From assembly GCA_948474755.1 (NCBI GenBank), contig CAOLHI010002528.1:1-64000 (forward strand): a DNA stretch of 64,000 nt, in the 5' to 3' direction. Within the stretch, counting starts at the first letter, position 1. Each line of letters opens with the position of its first letter. The position numbers and the translations under genes were made by a program. Below the pieces are notes generated by a model that did no database searches, had not been told where the DNA came from, and worked only from the letters and a program-made list of their open reading frames with translations. The stretch comes from Ctenosaura bakeri (taxonomy: Eukaryota > Chordata > Lepidosauria > Squamata > Iguanidae). Shown here in pieces: positions 49,752 to 60,799 of this stretch.

Positions 49752-49976
49752 GTTCCAATGAATGCAGTTTTATAGGTGATGTAAAAATATCAGCAGCAGA
49801 AATTCATATCCAGTTGTCTGCCAACTTTACTATAAGTAATGTAACTTTTACAAATGGAACAGAAGTGATGAAGGCTGTATTACGTAATGATTCAGTATCT
49901 GGACTTGATGCTGGCATAGAGTATATTGTTCATTTTACAAACTCTACTGAAACATGCTGCAGATCCATTATAACAA
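49752..49976 (+). CDS. PTPRJ: exon, 225 nt: N-terminal FN3-like extracellular module of an R3 receptor tyrosine phosphatase (PTPRJ-like)
   Basis: The acceptor is TTTTATAG and the donor is CAA|GTAAGT. The exon is 225 nt (75 codons), phase 1 at both ends, and open throughout. It encodes SNECSF near the start, then a beta-rich stretch with LSANFTISNVTFTNGTEV, an LDAGIEYIVHF segment that matches the usual FN3 'L-x-P-G-x-x-Y' turn and following strand, and TETCC near the end. Five N-X-S/T sequons are visible (NFT, NVT, NGT, NDS, NST). It lacks the Trp of a typical FN3 B strand and carries extra cysteines, so it is a divergent domain, perhaps disulfide-stabilised. It sits at the N-terminal side of three clear FN3 exons in the same orientation and phase. 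Its place in the same gene is inferred from that; its direct homology to PTPRJ is weaker than for the next exons. Confidence 0.68.
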
Positions 49977-50058
49977 GTAAGTGGTGAGCTAGATGTTCCA
50001 AAAGACAAGTGTAAATCCTGTGCAGTTTGTAAAGTATTCCTGATAGGAATGGGATGAA

Positions 50059-50112
<54 letters not shown>
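50059..50112 (+). repeat. (GAT)18 microsatellite
   Basis: Fifty-four bases of uninterrupted GAT, beginning 83 bp after the donor of exon 49752-49976. It is likely to vary in length between individuals. Confidence 0.97.
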
Positions 50113-50119
50113 CTTACAA

Positions 50120-51828
50120 TTTCAGATGAAGAATATATCACTTGAGTTTCTCAGATACCTGAGATTCAATTCCAGCAGTACAGCCAATATCTGACTTGCA
50201 CAGACAGCTGCTCACACAAGCAATCTAATTAGGATGTCAAAATAATACTTCACTCTGGGGGTCCTTGGGAGGTTCCTGCAGATGACATCCTTGCTGTGCA
50301 TACATACAATTTCAGGAAGTTGGCTGGACATGTTCCTGCCAACCCCTCTACTCCCTGCTCCCTGACAACAAGGACTTACACCATTGTAATTCACCAACAG
50401 CATACTAGCCTTTGTTTTGAGATGATGCCAGCATGTATTGTAGCAGGCGTCACCAGAGAGGAAGCATCTGCCTATGTTAAAGAAAAGAGTGAATGCCAAC
50501 CCCATTTTTTATACATGGCTTGGCTTGATTCCTGTTGGGGCATTATTCTTGTAGTTGTACACACTTGTATGAAGAAATACCAAGCAGCTTCCCATTTGCT
50601 CATAGCCTGCTGAGGTGGCTTAAAGGCTAGGCTGGCGTGCAAGCACAGCTGACCCCCCCCCCACCTGCAACCTGAAGTGGAAACTAAAACACAATCAGCT
50701 ATTGAACAGGATTTCAGCTTTTCTGTGTTAAAACTATTTTTAAAAATGTATTTTCTATTTAGGATGACCCTTTCAGGTGATTCTAAACAATCTTCCTGAT
50801 TAATCTGTTTAAATGTTGCAGCGTTAAAACCCATTCTGCCAGGCAGATTATAGCAGATTAGCTTAATTGCTATCTGGCCAGATAGCTTTATTATGCGAGT
50901 TAGGTTCCTTTTCCTCTCTCTAGTTTGTAAAAAATAAAATTGCAGTTCTGGGCTTGTCTGCTTAATGATAAGACCCATTAAGTTTGATGACATTTTTCCC
51001 CCAGGTAAGTTTATATAGGATTGCAGTGAGGCAGAACAAATCCTGATCTTTATCTCAGAGAATCAAAGTTTCCAAGACATCCAAATAACGATCAGTGTTG
51101 GCTGTAAGGCTGGCATAGATTCCCAGTCAGTTTCGGGATATGTCTTGGGATCAGGAAAGCTCAACAAGCCTCTCCCAGATTACCCTGAAATATCTTTTGC
51201 ACATTTCGTCTTAATGCAGACCTGCAGAACTTTTCATGGTTGCTGAATAGGGAGGACTTGAAGGAAGACTGCCTACCCCAAGAGCAGTCCTTTGCCTACA
51301 CATAGAGGCCCCTGAAAGGCACCTAGAGATCATAGGAATACAGTTTCGACCTCCTAGGTGAGGAAGGAATTTTCTGGGCTTACCCAGATTGGTGCCAATC
51401 TGTATCATCACCATTCACTGTTGCTTCTCAGTGCTTCTTGATGCTTCCCCATCCAGATGCTCTCTTGACTCTAAAATGGAAAAATGATACCTTTAAATGA
51501 TACCTTTTATTCCTAAAATGGAAAAATGATACCTCACATGCTTGCTATGCGAGTATTTTGCTTGCAATATGAATTATGACATTAGATGTGAGTGTATTCA
51601 TCCCCATCATATCCTCCAGATGTGTTTCTAGATTCTCATGAGATCACTTTCTGTTCCTCCTCCAGTACCAACTTAATTTTTAATTTTCTTTGTAACAAAT
51701 TCTCTAGAGGTATATTGCTAAAAAGATAAATAATGGTGTTATTGCTCTGTTTCTGGAGCAAGATCACCTCCCCTTATGTACATCCTCCATAGACAGTCTC
51801 CTCCAATGCCTCAGCAGAGTTCTAGGAA
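50120..51828. other. intron, no recognised element
   Basis: No exon found. A short direct duplication of AAATGATACCTTT lies at 51481-51531. Confidence 0.4.
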
Positions 51829-51831
51829 GAA

Positions 51832-51896
51832 TCATGGAATTGTAGAATTGGAAGAGAACAGAAGGGCCATAAAGTCCAACCCTCTGCCATGGAAGA
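51832..51896 (-). repeat. CR1 LINE 3' terminus, minus strand
   Basis: ATCATGGAATTGTAGAATTG then GGGCCATAAAGTCCAACCCT corresponds to the last 65 bases of the CR1 at 21675. Only the extreme 3' end is present. Confidence 0.8.
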
Positions 51897-52079
51897 AAGA
51901 GCAGCTCACCTGCATCTCTTTCCTAGCAGTCTTTGCTGAAGTCACCTTGAGCAGAAAGGAAACTAGATTAAGCAAGGCAGCAAACTTTTGGGCCAGCAGC
52001 TCGCACTTGCAGCGCATGCAGCTTTATTCCAAAGAGTTACTATAATCTAAAAAGGGAGAAAAAAAATACGTGTAGGAGT

Positions 52080-54460
52080 GTAGGTAGAAGGATCTGTAGT
52101 CATCTGCTGCAGTATGTGTGCAGTGATTGTCTTCTTGCTGAAAAACCTCTCTGATTACACTTGGGGCAAGTGCAAACTGATGGCTCTCTTCAGCGACGTA
52201 TTGAAACTCTTCAGTGCACCAGAGAACACACGGATTTCCTAGATAGAACAAGGAAAATTTATCCTACAGAACTAACAGAAAGAAACCACCAAGGAAAATG
52301 AAGAGAGCTATAACACTGAGGAAGCGCACTAGAAGCCAGTCACTGTCCACAGCAGATCATACACGAGGGATTCAAAACCATCCTAGCTAAGCAACAGCTT
52401 GCTATGTCTTCCTGAAGGCTACAGTGATGTAACAGTGGCTTGTTACTGCTTTCCAAACAGAGACCCAGCAAGCCAAGGAAGAAGTACCTATGTGCCAGCC
52501 TGACAAGATGAATCAAGAAGTGTGCTGTTTCCCAATGCATACATGCCATTGACAACTTACCAACCTCATCAAGAACACAGATCAGTAGCCCTTCTTATTC
52601 ATGTGAACATGAATGGCACTGCAAAAAACATTTTTTACCAGATCATCTTGGACTATAAAGTCCTGGGAAGGAAGATGAACAATTTAGGGGCACATGTGGT
52701 ATTCCTGCAAGTTCTGCAAGTGAAAGACAGAGGACTGCAGAGGGGCAGGAAGATACTCGCAGTGAATGATTAGCTGTGCATAAGGTGTAAATGGGAGAAG
52801 TTTGCCTTCTGGGACCATAGGCTTTGCTTCTTAGATGAAGGACTGCTAGCTGCAGATGCCAGCACTTCAAAAAAAACTGTGGAGAATATCTTTGGCAAAA
52901 GCATGGCAAGTTGTACCAAGAGGGCTTTAAACTAAATTCTTGGGTGATGATAGTTCAAGCATCTGTCCAAAAACAAGCTGTACGTACAAGGGTGTGAATT
53001 CTAGAGGAGAAAAAGGAAGGAGGGGGTGGGAACCACAGTAAAACTTGCAGTAAAATAAAAGGTGAGAAAAAACAAGTCTTTAGATGTCTGTAAATCAGTG
53101 CACAGAGTTTGGGAAACAAGATGAATTTGGAATCCTAGTGCAGGAAGGTAAATATGGCTTTGTAGATATAGCAGAGACTGGGTGCGATGACAATCCTGAC
53201 TGGAATATAACAGTTGAAAAATATAATCTGATGGGGAAGAAAAGGAAGGGGAGTAGCATTATATGTCAAAGACAAATTCACTTTTACAGAAATTCAGGTG
53301 AGTGATCAGACTGTAGAAGTAGAGAGCATTTGGGTAAAATTAAATGGGAAAAGTAATAAAAACAAGATTGTAGTAGAGTTTAGTACAGGCTACCAAACCA
53401 AGACAAGGTGATAGATGATGTTTTTCTGAAACAAATATCAGGAATCTCAAAGATGCAAGAATTAGTAGTTATGGAGGCTTCACTTATCCTTCAGCTCATT
53501 TTGAATATATAAAACAACAGTTTAATTATCCAGATTGCAGGTAAGCATAGGCTCTCCAACAAATTCTTGATGTTTCTTATAGGTAAAAAGTGGAGGAAGG
53601 AGCAAAGGGGATCAGCTATCCTGGACTTGATCCTAACCAATAGAGAGGAGTTGGTCTCTCGAATCCAAACAGCCTGTAGTTTAGTGGGAAGTACCGTGTA
53701 ATGCTAGAATTCATGATTGTGGACAGACTAAAGAAGAGTATAGTAAAATGTAAATTTCAGGAAAGCAAGCTGATTTTATCAAGTACATGTCAATATTAGA
53801 TAGAATCCCATGGTTACAGATGTTAAAGGAAGAAAAAACCACCCAGCATTGGTGGGATTTCATGAAAGAGTTGTTAAAGGCACAATCCACAAACAATCCC
53901 ATGGCAGAAGATAAATGACAAATATCTGAAAAATCCAATGTGGCTGCACAGTAAACTTGAGGAGGAAATGGAAAAAGATGTATAAAAGAATGGAAGAAAG
54001 TACAAATCACCAAGGAAGAATACAGATAGCATAAGGAAAGCTAAAGCTTAGACTGGCTAGGGGAACAGGAAGCAACAAGGGATTTTTCAGGTATGACAGA
54101 AGAAAGAGAAAGATCAAGGAAATGGTGGGACTGCTGCTCAGCAAGGATAGTAAAATACTAACAGATCACAGCAAAAAAAAAAAAGAAAAACTGCTCAATA
54201 TCTATTTTGCTTCACTTTTTCCCCAAAAGGAGGACAGTGTGTTTCCATGCATCAGCAGAGACCTTGTCCAGATTGCAAATAAAAATTGATAAGAAGGAAT
54301 TTCCTAGTTAATCTAAATGAGTTTACATCTTCAGGGCCAGATGAATTTAATCCCAGAGTATTGAAGGAACTTGCTGACATAATCTCTGACGTACTTGCCA
54401 TCATTTCTGTGGAATCTTGGGTATGGATGAGGTGCCAGAGGACCTTTTTCCAGAATTTCA
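52080..54460 (+). mobile_element. ancient CR1-type LINE with remnants of ORF1, endonuclease and RT start
   Basis: In order on the plus strand: ORF1 remnants (QTDGSLQRRIETLQ near 52180; a weak SGNH-hydrolase-like region with LLIHVNMNGTAKN, DYKVLGRKMNNLGAHVVF and VKDRGLQRGRK at 52590-52770, and FLDEGLLAAD at 52830); an endonuclease remnant (DIAETGCDDNPDWNITVEKY at about 53160-53225, where S-E-T-H/W-x-D is normal); a block SAILDLILTNREELV near 53615; and the RT start SSGPDEFNPRVLKELADII at about 54330. Stops and frameshifts are frequent. It is a rare long copy, since most CR1 insertions keep only the 3' end; the RT core and 3' UTR are lost. Confidence 0.75.
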
Positions 54461-54464
54461 CCTT

Positions 54465-55429
54465 GCTGCAAAAGCAGCAGGCTCTTGTACTCAGATCAAT
54501 CACTGTAACAGCCTTAAAACTTGAGCAAAACAAAAACAAAAACTTTTCAATGATACTCCCTCACTGTTTCCAAATGTTACAGCTTCAGTCCAAGTTGAAA
54601 CAAGTGGGGGGCGGGGTGGTCTTGACATGTGCAGAAGCCTACTGCTTTATCATGAGTTACCAGAGAGTTTTAAAAATTAAAAACATTAAAAAGAACTGTT
54701 GGGAGAGAATGGAAATAGGGGAAACATCCTAACAATAGGGAGGATGTGTTTGTGGGCTTGGATACACCTGCTTTGATTCTGAAAATTCACATAATGATGT
54801 CAATTGTTGTTGTTTTGTAAAAAAAAAAAAAAACTTGTCTTTGGGTTAGGAGCAATGTAATTAGGGAAACTGCAGGAACAGACAGAAGATAGACCCAAAC
54901 ATTGCATGAATGGCAAAACATTTTTAAAAGTGGGACAATAAGAATAACTACTAGCTCTTGATGTATTTTCTCCTTCTGTGTCAGACTCCCCAATGCCCAG
55001 GTGGTTTCTTCATAATATTTCTTCCTGATTTATTTCTCCATTCTGCCTCTAAAATTGTAATACTGCTAACAATTCTTCCCATGATTGCTCTTTGTTTTAA
55101 TTTGACTTTTTTTAAAAAAAAATCTGTACTCTGTATTTTTTTAGGGCCTATTAATTCATAGAATAAAGAAGGAAAAATATTGTTGAGTTTAATAATAATT
55201 GTACAACCTACAGTTTCATTCCTATGTAATAGTAGATTTGATTTCTTTAACAGAAGATGTAAAATAAAACTGCATCTCCAGTGCAATTTAGATACCTTAT
55301 GATGTTTACTGGAACACAACTGGAATATTCTTTTTCCATCGTAAACGATTTCTGGTAACACCATCTAAAAATGAGACATTTTCCTTCAATAATGTGAATG
55401 CAAACCCATGTTCCCCATTTCTTGAACAG
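54465..55429. other. intron before FN3 exon 2
   Basis: Poly-A run of 14 at about 54819-54832. The last 100 bp (from about 55335) resemble the sequence before exon 62178. No further exon found. Confidence 0.5.
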
Positions 55430-55693
55430 AACCCAGTCCAGTTTCTGGCATCAGTATTGGAAGCATCACTACCACAACAGTGAGCTTAACTTGGAAAAAT
55501 GATGACCTACATGCATCTAACTACACATACTTAGTACAGATAGAGGGAAATGAGACTCACAGGAATGAATCATCCAATACCACCAGTGCCGTAATTCAGA
55601 ACTTGGAACCTGGCACATTGTACACATTCAGCATCTATCCAAAAGCAGCTGATAGTAATGTAGGAGAACCAAATAATGCCACTGCTTATACAA
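55430..55693 (+). CDS. PTPRJ: exon, 264 nt: fibronectin type III domain of receptor-type tyrosine phosphatase eta (PTPRJ-like)
   Basis: The acceptor is CTTGAACAG and the donor is CAA|GTAAGT; 88 codons, phase 1-1. One whole FN3 domain is encoded. It starts PSPVSGI, has the B-strand Trp in TVSLTWKNDD, the C-strand YTYLVQIEG, and the E-F turn LEPGTLYTFSIYP. Five sequons are present (NYT, NET, NES, NTT, NAT). One-exon, phase-1 FN3 domains beginning PSPV and ending near an I-x-P strand are typical of PTPRJ, a single-pass membrane phosphatase whose extracellular repeats bind ligand and whose cytoplasmic domain dephosphorylates receptor and Src-family kinases. PTPRH has a similar layout but usually S-V-W where this reads S-I-Y-P. 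Only the ectodomain is in the window, so the phosphatase assignment is by family resemblance. Confidence 0.83.
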
Positions 55694-56866
55694 GTAAGTA
55701 AATTAAATCCAGAGATGTGCTAGACTCAGGTTACTATGTTCACCAAAAAGGTATATTCTACACTTTCACAATGTGATAAGAAACAAAAGATTTATGGCAT
55801 GAAGTCTGTAGTATACTAGAGCACTGCAGCTTTTCTGTGCCTGATTATTTATTAAATTATTTAATAATTCAGTGTATTTGTTTTTATCTTCTTAGCCTAC
55901 CAATTAATGTAAAATGCATGTCATTTTGATATGACAGACTTAATGTGAGAGACCCTCTTGCCGTGTGCAACAGACTTATGGATGAGTTACTGTATAGCAG
56001 TGATGGCAAAATGTAGTTGGCAGTCTGCATGCAGCTCCTTGGATCCCCCAGCTGGGAAAAAGTTTGGATGTGTGTGAGTGTGTTTGTGTGCGCGCACATG
56101 CATACGTTTGCACGCACCCACACACTCGGGATGCTTCCCATGTTTAGAGGCTATGGTTTTTGCCCGCTTTGCCACTGCAGATGATTTAGTCCCAGGAGAG
56201 ACCTTTTTCTAATCGGGGAATAACCAGAAAGTTGTTTAGAAAAGAACTTCCAGATTAGAAAAGGGTTTCTCGTGGGCCCAAAACAGCTTGCAGGGGCAAA
56301 AATGTAGTGAAAGTGCCCTCCCAGGCCCATAGAGCAAATTTTTGAGAAAAAAAATCAAAAAAGTTTCAAAGTCAAGTGGAGAGCTGGATGGGGAATGACA
56401 GGAGAGCAGCCTTCTAAACATCTCATGGGGTAGGGTCAGTGCAGCTCCGCAATCCCTCTCACCTTCCCCCTCTTACAGGTCATATGGCACTGGCATAGGA
56501 TTGACAGAACTGGATCCAGGCCCTGATGTGATCCTGATTTCTCCATGCCCAGCCAAAATTGACAGTGCAGTTGTCACCATCAGCCATCTCTGTTCTAATT
56601 TATTCTCACATATGAAGGCTGACTTGGGGGAAGTACACATAGGGAGACCATGTTTAAGACGAATGATGGAAAAATAGTTTTGAATGTTAACATAACCTGT
56701 ATTTTTGTGGTTGTGGTGAAAATGTCTATATTGGAAGAAAATGTTAGCTGACCAAATGACAGTAATCGTGTACCTGTTTGAAGAAACTTGGTGCAGCACT
56801 TAGTTAATATTGTGACAACTTTTTAATTCACTCATACTGATAACCTCTTTTCTTTTTCCGAAACAG

Positions 56867-57133
56867 AACCCAGTCCTGTGATTGATCTCCATGTTGAAAA
56901 TGTCACTAATACCACAGTAGCTTTGAAGTGGGCCAGTAATGATTCAAATGCTTCTAGTTACACATACCAAATACAGATTGAAGGAGATATTCCTGCCAGG
57001 AATGAATCTTCTAATACCACCAGTATAGTATTGGAGGGCCTGGAGCCTGGAACATCGTACACATTCAAAATCTATCCAGTAGCAGCTGATAATAAAACTT
57101 TTGGAGACTCAGTGCAGATATCTGTTTCTACAA
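56867..57133 (+). CDS. PTPRJ: exon, 267 nt: fibronectin type III domain of PTPRJ-like receptor
   Basis: The acceptor is TTTCCGAAACAG and the donor is CAA|GTGAGT; 89 codons, phase 1-1. The domain begins PSPVIDLHVENV, with the core Trp in TVALKWASND, YTYQIQIEG in the C strand, and LEPGTSYTFKIYPVAAD at the E-F turn. It has seven sequons (NVT, NTT, NDS, NAS, NES, NTT, NKT), the most of any exon here. It shares the ESSNTTS segment with the preceding FN3 exon and the LHVEN segment with the following one, so it seems to be one member of a tandem exon family. The intron between it and the preceding exon is only about 1.2 kb. PTPRH is the main alternative gene. Confidence 0.83.
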
Positions 57134-57282
57134 GTGAGTATATTCAGTTGTGTAGTGATACTCATTCACTGTGGTGTTTTTTTTTTTTTAATATATATAT
57201 AGCATAAAGATTTCCTGTCAGCAGATATTCTGAGGCATACTGCCCTTAATACTGGAGGCAATATGGAGCTCTCATGACTACT

Positions 57283-57885
57283 ATATATAGTCATGTATAA
57301 TCACAAAATCAACCCAAAAACTCTGACTTGACTTATCCATGGGTCATTGTAAGTGTTGTACCTTAACTCTTGTCCAAAAAAGAACTATCTTCTTCTTTGA
57401 ACAGAGTAGTAAAAGGTAAGAGCTTTGTTTATCCTGGGAGAACCTAAAAGAAGTACTAACCACAACACCGCTCCTGGCCTTTTTGAATGCTTGGGTGGGA
57501 AAATGGCAGCAACTCTTTGCTGCTTGCTTTCAAAGGAGCACAGAGAGAGTAATGCAGGCTAATGCTTCTTTTAGGTTCTCCCAAAATGGATTAAGCTCTT
57601 GCTTTTTGCCAGTCTACTCAGAGAAGGGGATGGTTCCTATTTGGATAAGAGTTAATACTTTTATCAAAAAAAGAAACCATCTCCCTTCTGAGTGGAATGG
57701 TGAAAGGCCTTTTGAGCACCTGAGTGAGAAAGTGACAGCTGCCTGAGGTGGTGCTGGTGCTTTCTTCTCACCGTGGAATGACAGTTGACTTATCCACAGG
57801 TTATATCAAAGTCTATAATTTTGACCCCCAAACCTGTCCTTGACCTATACATGAGGTCGACTTATACACAAGTATATGCGGTTAC
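57283..57885. mobile_element. non-autonomous DNA element with TIRs, about 600 bp, in an intron
   Basis: The left end is TATATATAGTCATGTATAAT. The right end, read on the minus strand, is GCATATACTTGTGTATAAGT followed by CGACCTCATGTATA. Both ends contain the phrase 'gacttatccatgggt' or 'gacttatccacaggtt' just inside. This 'tata-ctc-gtgtataag' TIR is one I associate with small lizard elements. Parts of the interior (AAGAACTATCTTCTTC and AAAGAAACCATCTCCC) may repeat internally. Confidence 0.6.
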
Positions 57886-57889
57886 ACTT

Positions 57890-58545
57890 AGGGATAACCC
57901 TTATCCATTCATTTTTAAAATCACCTTTTAAATGTAAGTTTGCAGCCATCACTATATCTTGTTCTAGCAAATCCCACAGTTGAAATATGTGCTGTGTGAA
58001 GTACTTTCTTTCATCTGTCCTGAATCTGACTACTCAGCTTCAATTGATAACATCTGATTTTTTCAGGGAGAGGAGAGGGGGAGGGGAGAGGGAGATGTCT
58101 ATGATTTTTTCCACATCATACATAATTTTATACCTTTCTGTCCTCATTGCTTTGTTTTCTAAACTAAATAGCTTCTTTCCTCCATAGGGCAGCTACCCCA
58201 TGCCCTTGATTATTTGTGTTTCCTCTTTCTGTGCTCTTTTCAGCAACTTTTTTTTAAATTTAGTGGTCAGAAGTGGACACCATTTTTTTGTGGTGCAGTG
58301 TTTAGAACTGAGTATGGTCATGCACCAGAGTTTTATACAAAGATATTTCAACATTGCAATTTTATTTTTCGACTCCTTGCTAATAAAGAAAGAGAATTTG
58401 CCCTTTTCACAGCTGCTGCACAGTGAGTTAGTTTTCATTATACTGACTGCTCTAATGCCAGATCTCATTCCTGCTCAATCAGTTCCACCTCACACCTCCC
58501 TCAGTGCCTCTGTCAAGGACTGAGCTATCCACAAGGTGATAAACC
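57890..58545 (-). repeat. ancient CR1/L3-type LINE 3' region, minus strand
   Basis: The plus-strand order is typical of a reversed CR1/L3 3' part: CAGTTGAAATATGTGCTGTG, CTAAATAGCTTCTTTCC, GTGGTCAGAAGTGGACACCA, GCACCAGAGTTTTATACAAAG and GCTGCTGCACAGTGAGTTAG. No frame remains open. The similarity is to consensus text I remember, not to another copy here. Confidence 0.62.
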
Positions 58546-58549
58546 ACTA

Positions 58550-60795
58550 CTTCCACTATGCCTCATTATTGGCCGTGCTGGCAAAGTCTGATGGGAGATG
58601 GAGTTTAACAACATCTAGAGGACAACAGCCCCCCTAGTCTCAGTATATGTAAAGTTAGTTAATGTGTTTCAGAAAGGTTGATCCGCAAGTCAAAGTAGGG
58701 ATCATGCCTGCTGCTGTATTGGACTTCACACATTCAGAAGGGTCCTGCATGGGAAGCACATGTGTATGCACGTACACACACTGCTCCCAGGGCAATTTAT
58801 GTAGTCCTCCTTAAGGAATCAATACTTGCCTTGTATTTGAGATGGCATTATGCCTACAGTGTTCCTTGCTGCACACTAAATTTTGTGGAATGCAGCTGTT
58901 CTGCCACCAAGTGCACCAACAAAGGTATCCATAGGAAACCTAGTTCAGTTTATGTCCTTTCAGTTTTAAAGGGAGATCTAAATTACTATGTGTTATAGGA
59001 AAACCAAAATACATGTTTTAAAGCAGTCTTCTAGGAAGATAATAACAAGTTTGTGAAATATACTTGCTTGGGTTATAGGAAAAAATAGGTGGTAGTATTC
59101 AAATGTATTAAAAGCTTTTCTAAGCAACTAGGTTAATTTGGTAGTCTTTTTTTTTAAGAGTTCTGAGCTCCACAGTTAAAAACAGTGGTTAACTGTGTGC
59201 ACTCTCTCTTGCACGCACTCTCTCTCTCTCTCTCTCTCTCTCCCCCTAATATAGTCCTTATGTCCTCTGAATTATGATTCTGTCATTCTAACAATTAATA
59301 GGCAGCAGGTTGAAAACAATATTGCTATGACTTCTTAGACAGAAAAAATATCTCAGGAAGTTTCCACACCTCCTCCCTAGATACAACTTGTTTCTCCCTC
59401 AGTGTAAATGAAAACATTCCTTCCTTTAGCATAGTAATGAATAAAGAACAGAGTAATGAACTGTGTTGAACTTTCATAGCCAACAAGTCAACTTGTATAT
59501 ACAAGTATAGTCTAAGAACTCTTGATGCTTGGTGAAGCTTCGCCAGTCTGCATCTAGTTACTGACCGGATGGAAGAAAGCTCTAGATACTGCCTTCAGTT
59601 TTGGTTTGTTTCTGTTGTAAATGTGGACTGATATTTGTTGGATGTTATATTCCAGTCTGAAATCAACAGATGAGCTGCACAAATATGGTTTTGAGTATAT
59701 GTGCATTGGTTCCAGCAAACAAATAAATCTAAACTAGGGTTCTTAATCTAGAGACTCCTAGGAATCCATGGGAAGATTTCAGAGGGTCTGTGAACTAGGT
59801 ACAGTTTTTTTCCTTCAGTTTCTGTCCTGTTACTCTGAAAATCATATTTAAGTACATTTTTCTTGGGAAGAGCTCCCTAGATTTCATTAGTTTCTCAAAG
59901 CTCTTTGTGAAGCGTTTAAAAAAGGGTAAAACCACAGGTAAACTGAGCATGCAAAAAAGTTCTTTTTCATTTGGTTTGTATTTTGAAATTCTGTGAGTGA
60001 GTTTTACTGCTTAAGTAATATTTTGTTGAAAAGAGACTAGCTTTTAAAATAACTTTCAAAAAGTGCTTAGAATTAAATGTAAAAAATAGACTTGTAAGAT
60101 CAGATCCAAAGAATTTTTCCAGTGCTTGGGATTTTTTTCCCCTTGCCATAAAATGTTTGCCAGTGCTGAGTAAAATTTGACCCTTCTTCATAGCTCATTT
60201 GTCTTGGGTGTACGGATATACATTTCTGCATATTGAACTGGTCTTGTCCAAGAACAGAGATGCATTTCTAAAAACGTTGTGGAAATTCTCAATTTGTCCT
60301 TATACTTAGTAGCTAACATTTGACTTCTTCCACTTCCCCACTGTGTTTTCTAAAGTTACTAGTGACCATATGGTTTCCAAATGTTTTTGATAACCACTGA
60401 ATCCTGCCTGGCACACAGTACTAAAGTGCCTGATGGTGTTTGTAACCTTTGTACAAGACAGGCAGGTTGATCATCACGCAGTCAATCCAACCACAAAAAA
60501 AGGCAACTGTTTATGAAATCTATTGCAACAGAGGCTTTGTAAGCAAGTGCTTCTGTATGAAACTAAATGTTTCCATAACTTTGCTAAAGCTTAAGGAACC
60601 ACAGGGTTCTTTGTTGGCTTTCCTCTAGTTGGCAAAACAGGCGCTGTTGTAGAATTTGTTCCAACTCTCTGTGATGAGTGAATCCCTTTTTACGAGGACC
60701 AACCATCTATGTCTGCTGAGACCTCTTGTTCTTTCAGCCCCGCTACTTTAATGTCCAGATAATGCAGTTGTTCCTGCAGACTTTTCACCAAACAC
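58550..60795. other. intron, little recognised
   Basis: A (CT)12 microsatellite is at 59218-59242. A one-arm hAT-MITE-like piece (GGCAAAGTCTGATGGGAG...AACATCTAGAGG) is at 58575-58622. No exon found. Confidence 0.45.
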
Positions 60796-60799
60796 AAAG

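Noticed and set aside
49132..49758. 208-codon open frame on the minus strand
   Set aside because: It overlaps the plus-strand SINE at 49010-49222 and the acceptor of exon 49752 on the other strand, with no family features.
54286..54732. 148-codon plus-strand open frame as a possible gene
   Set aside because: Its first 50 residues are the start of CR1 reverse transcriptase; the rest is chance continuation.
55239..55300. extra FN3 exon upstream of 55430
   Set aside because: TTTCTTTAACAG at about 55245 looks like an acceptor, but what follows meets stops and has no FN3 residues or donor in phase.
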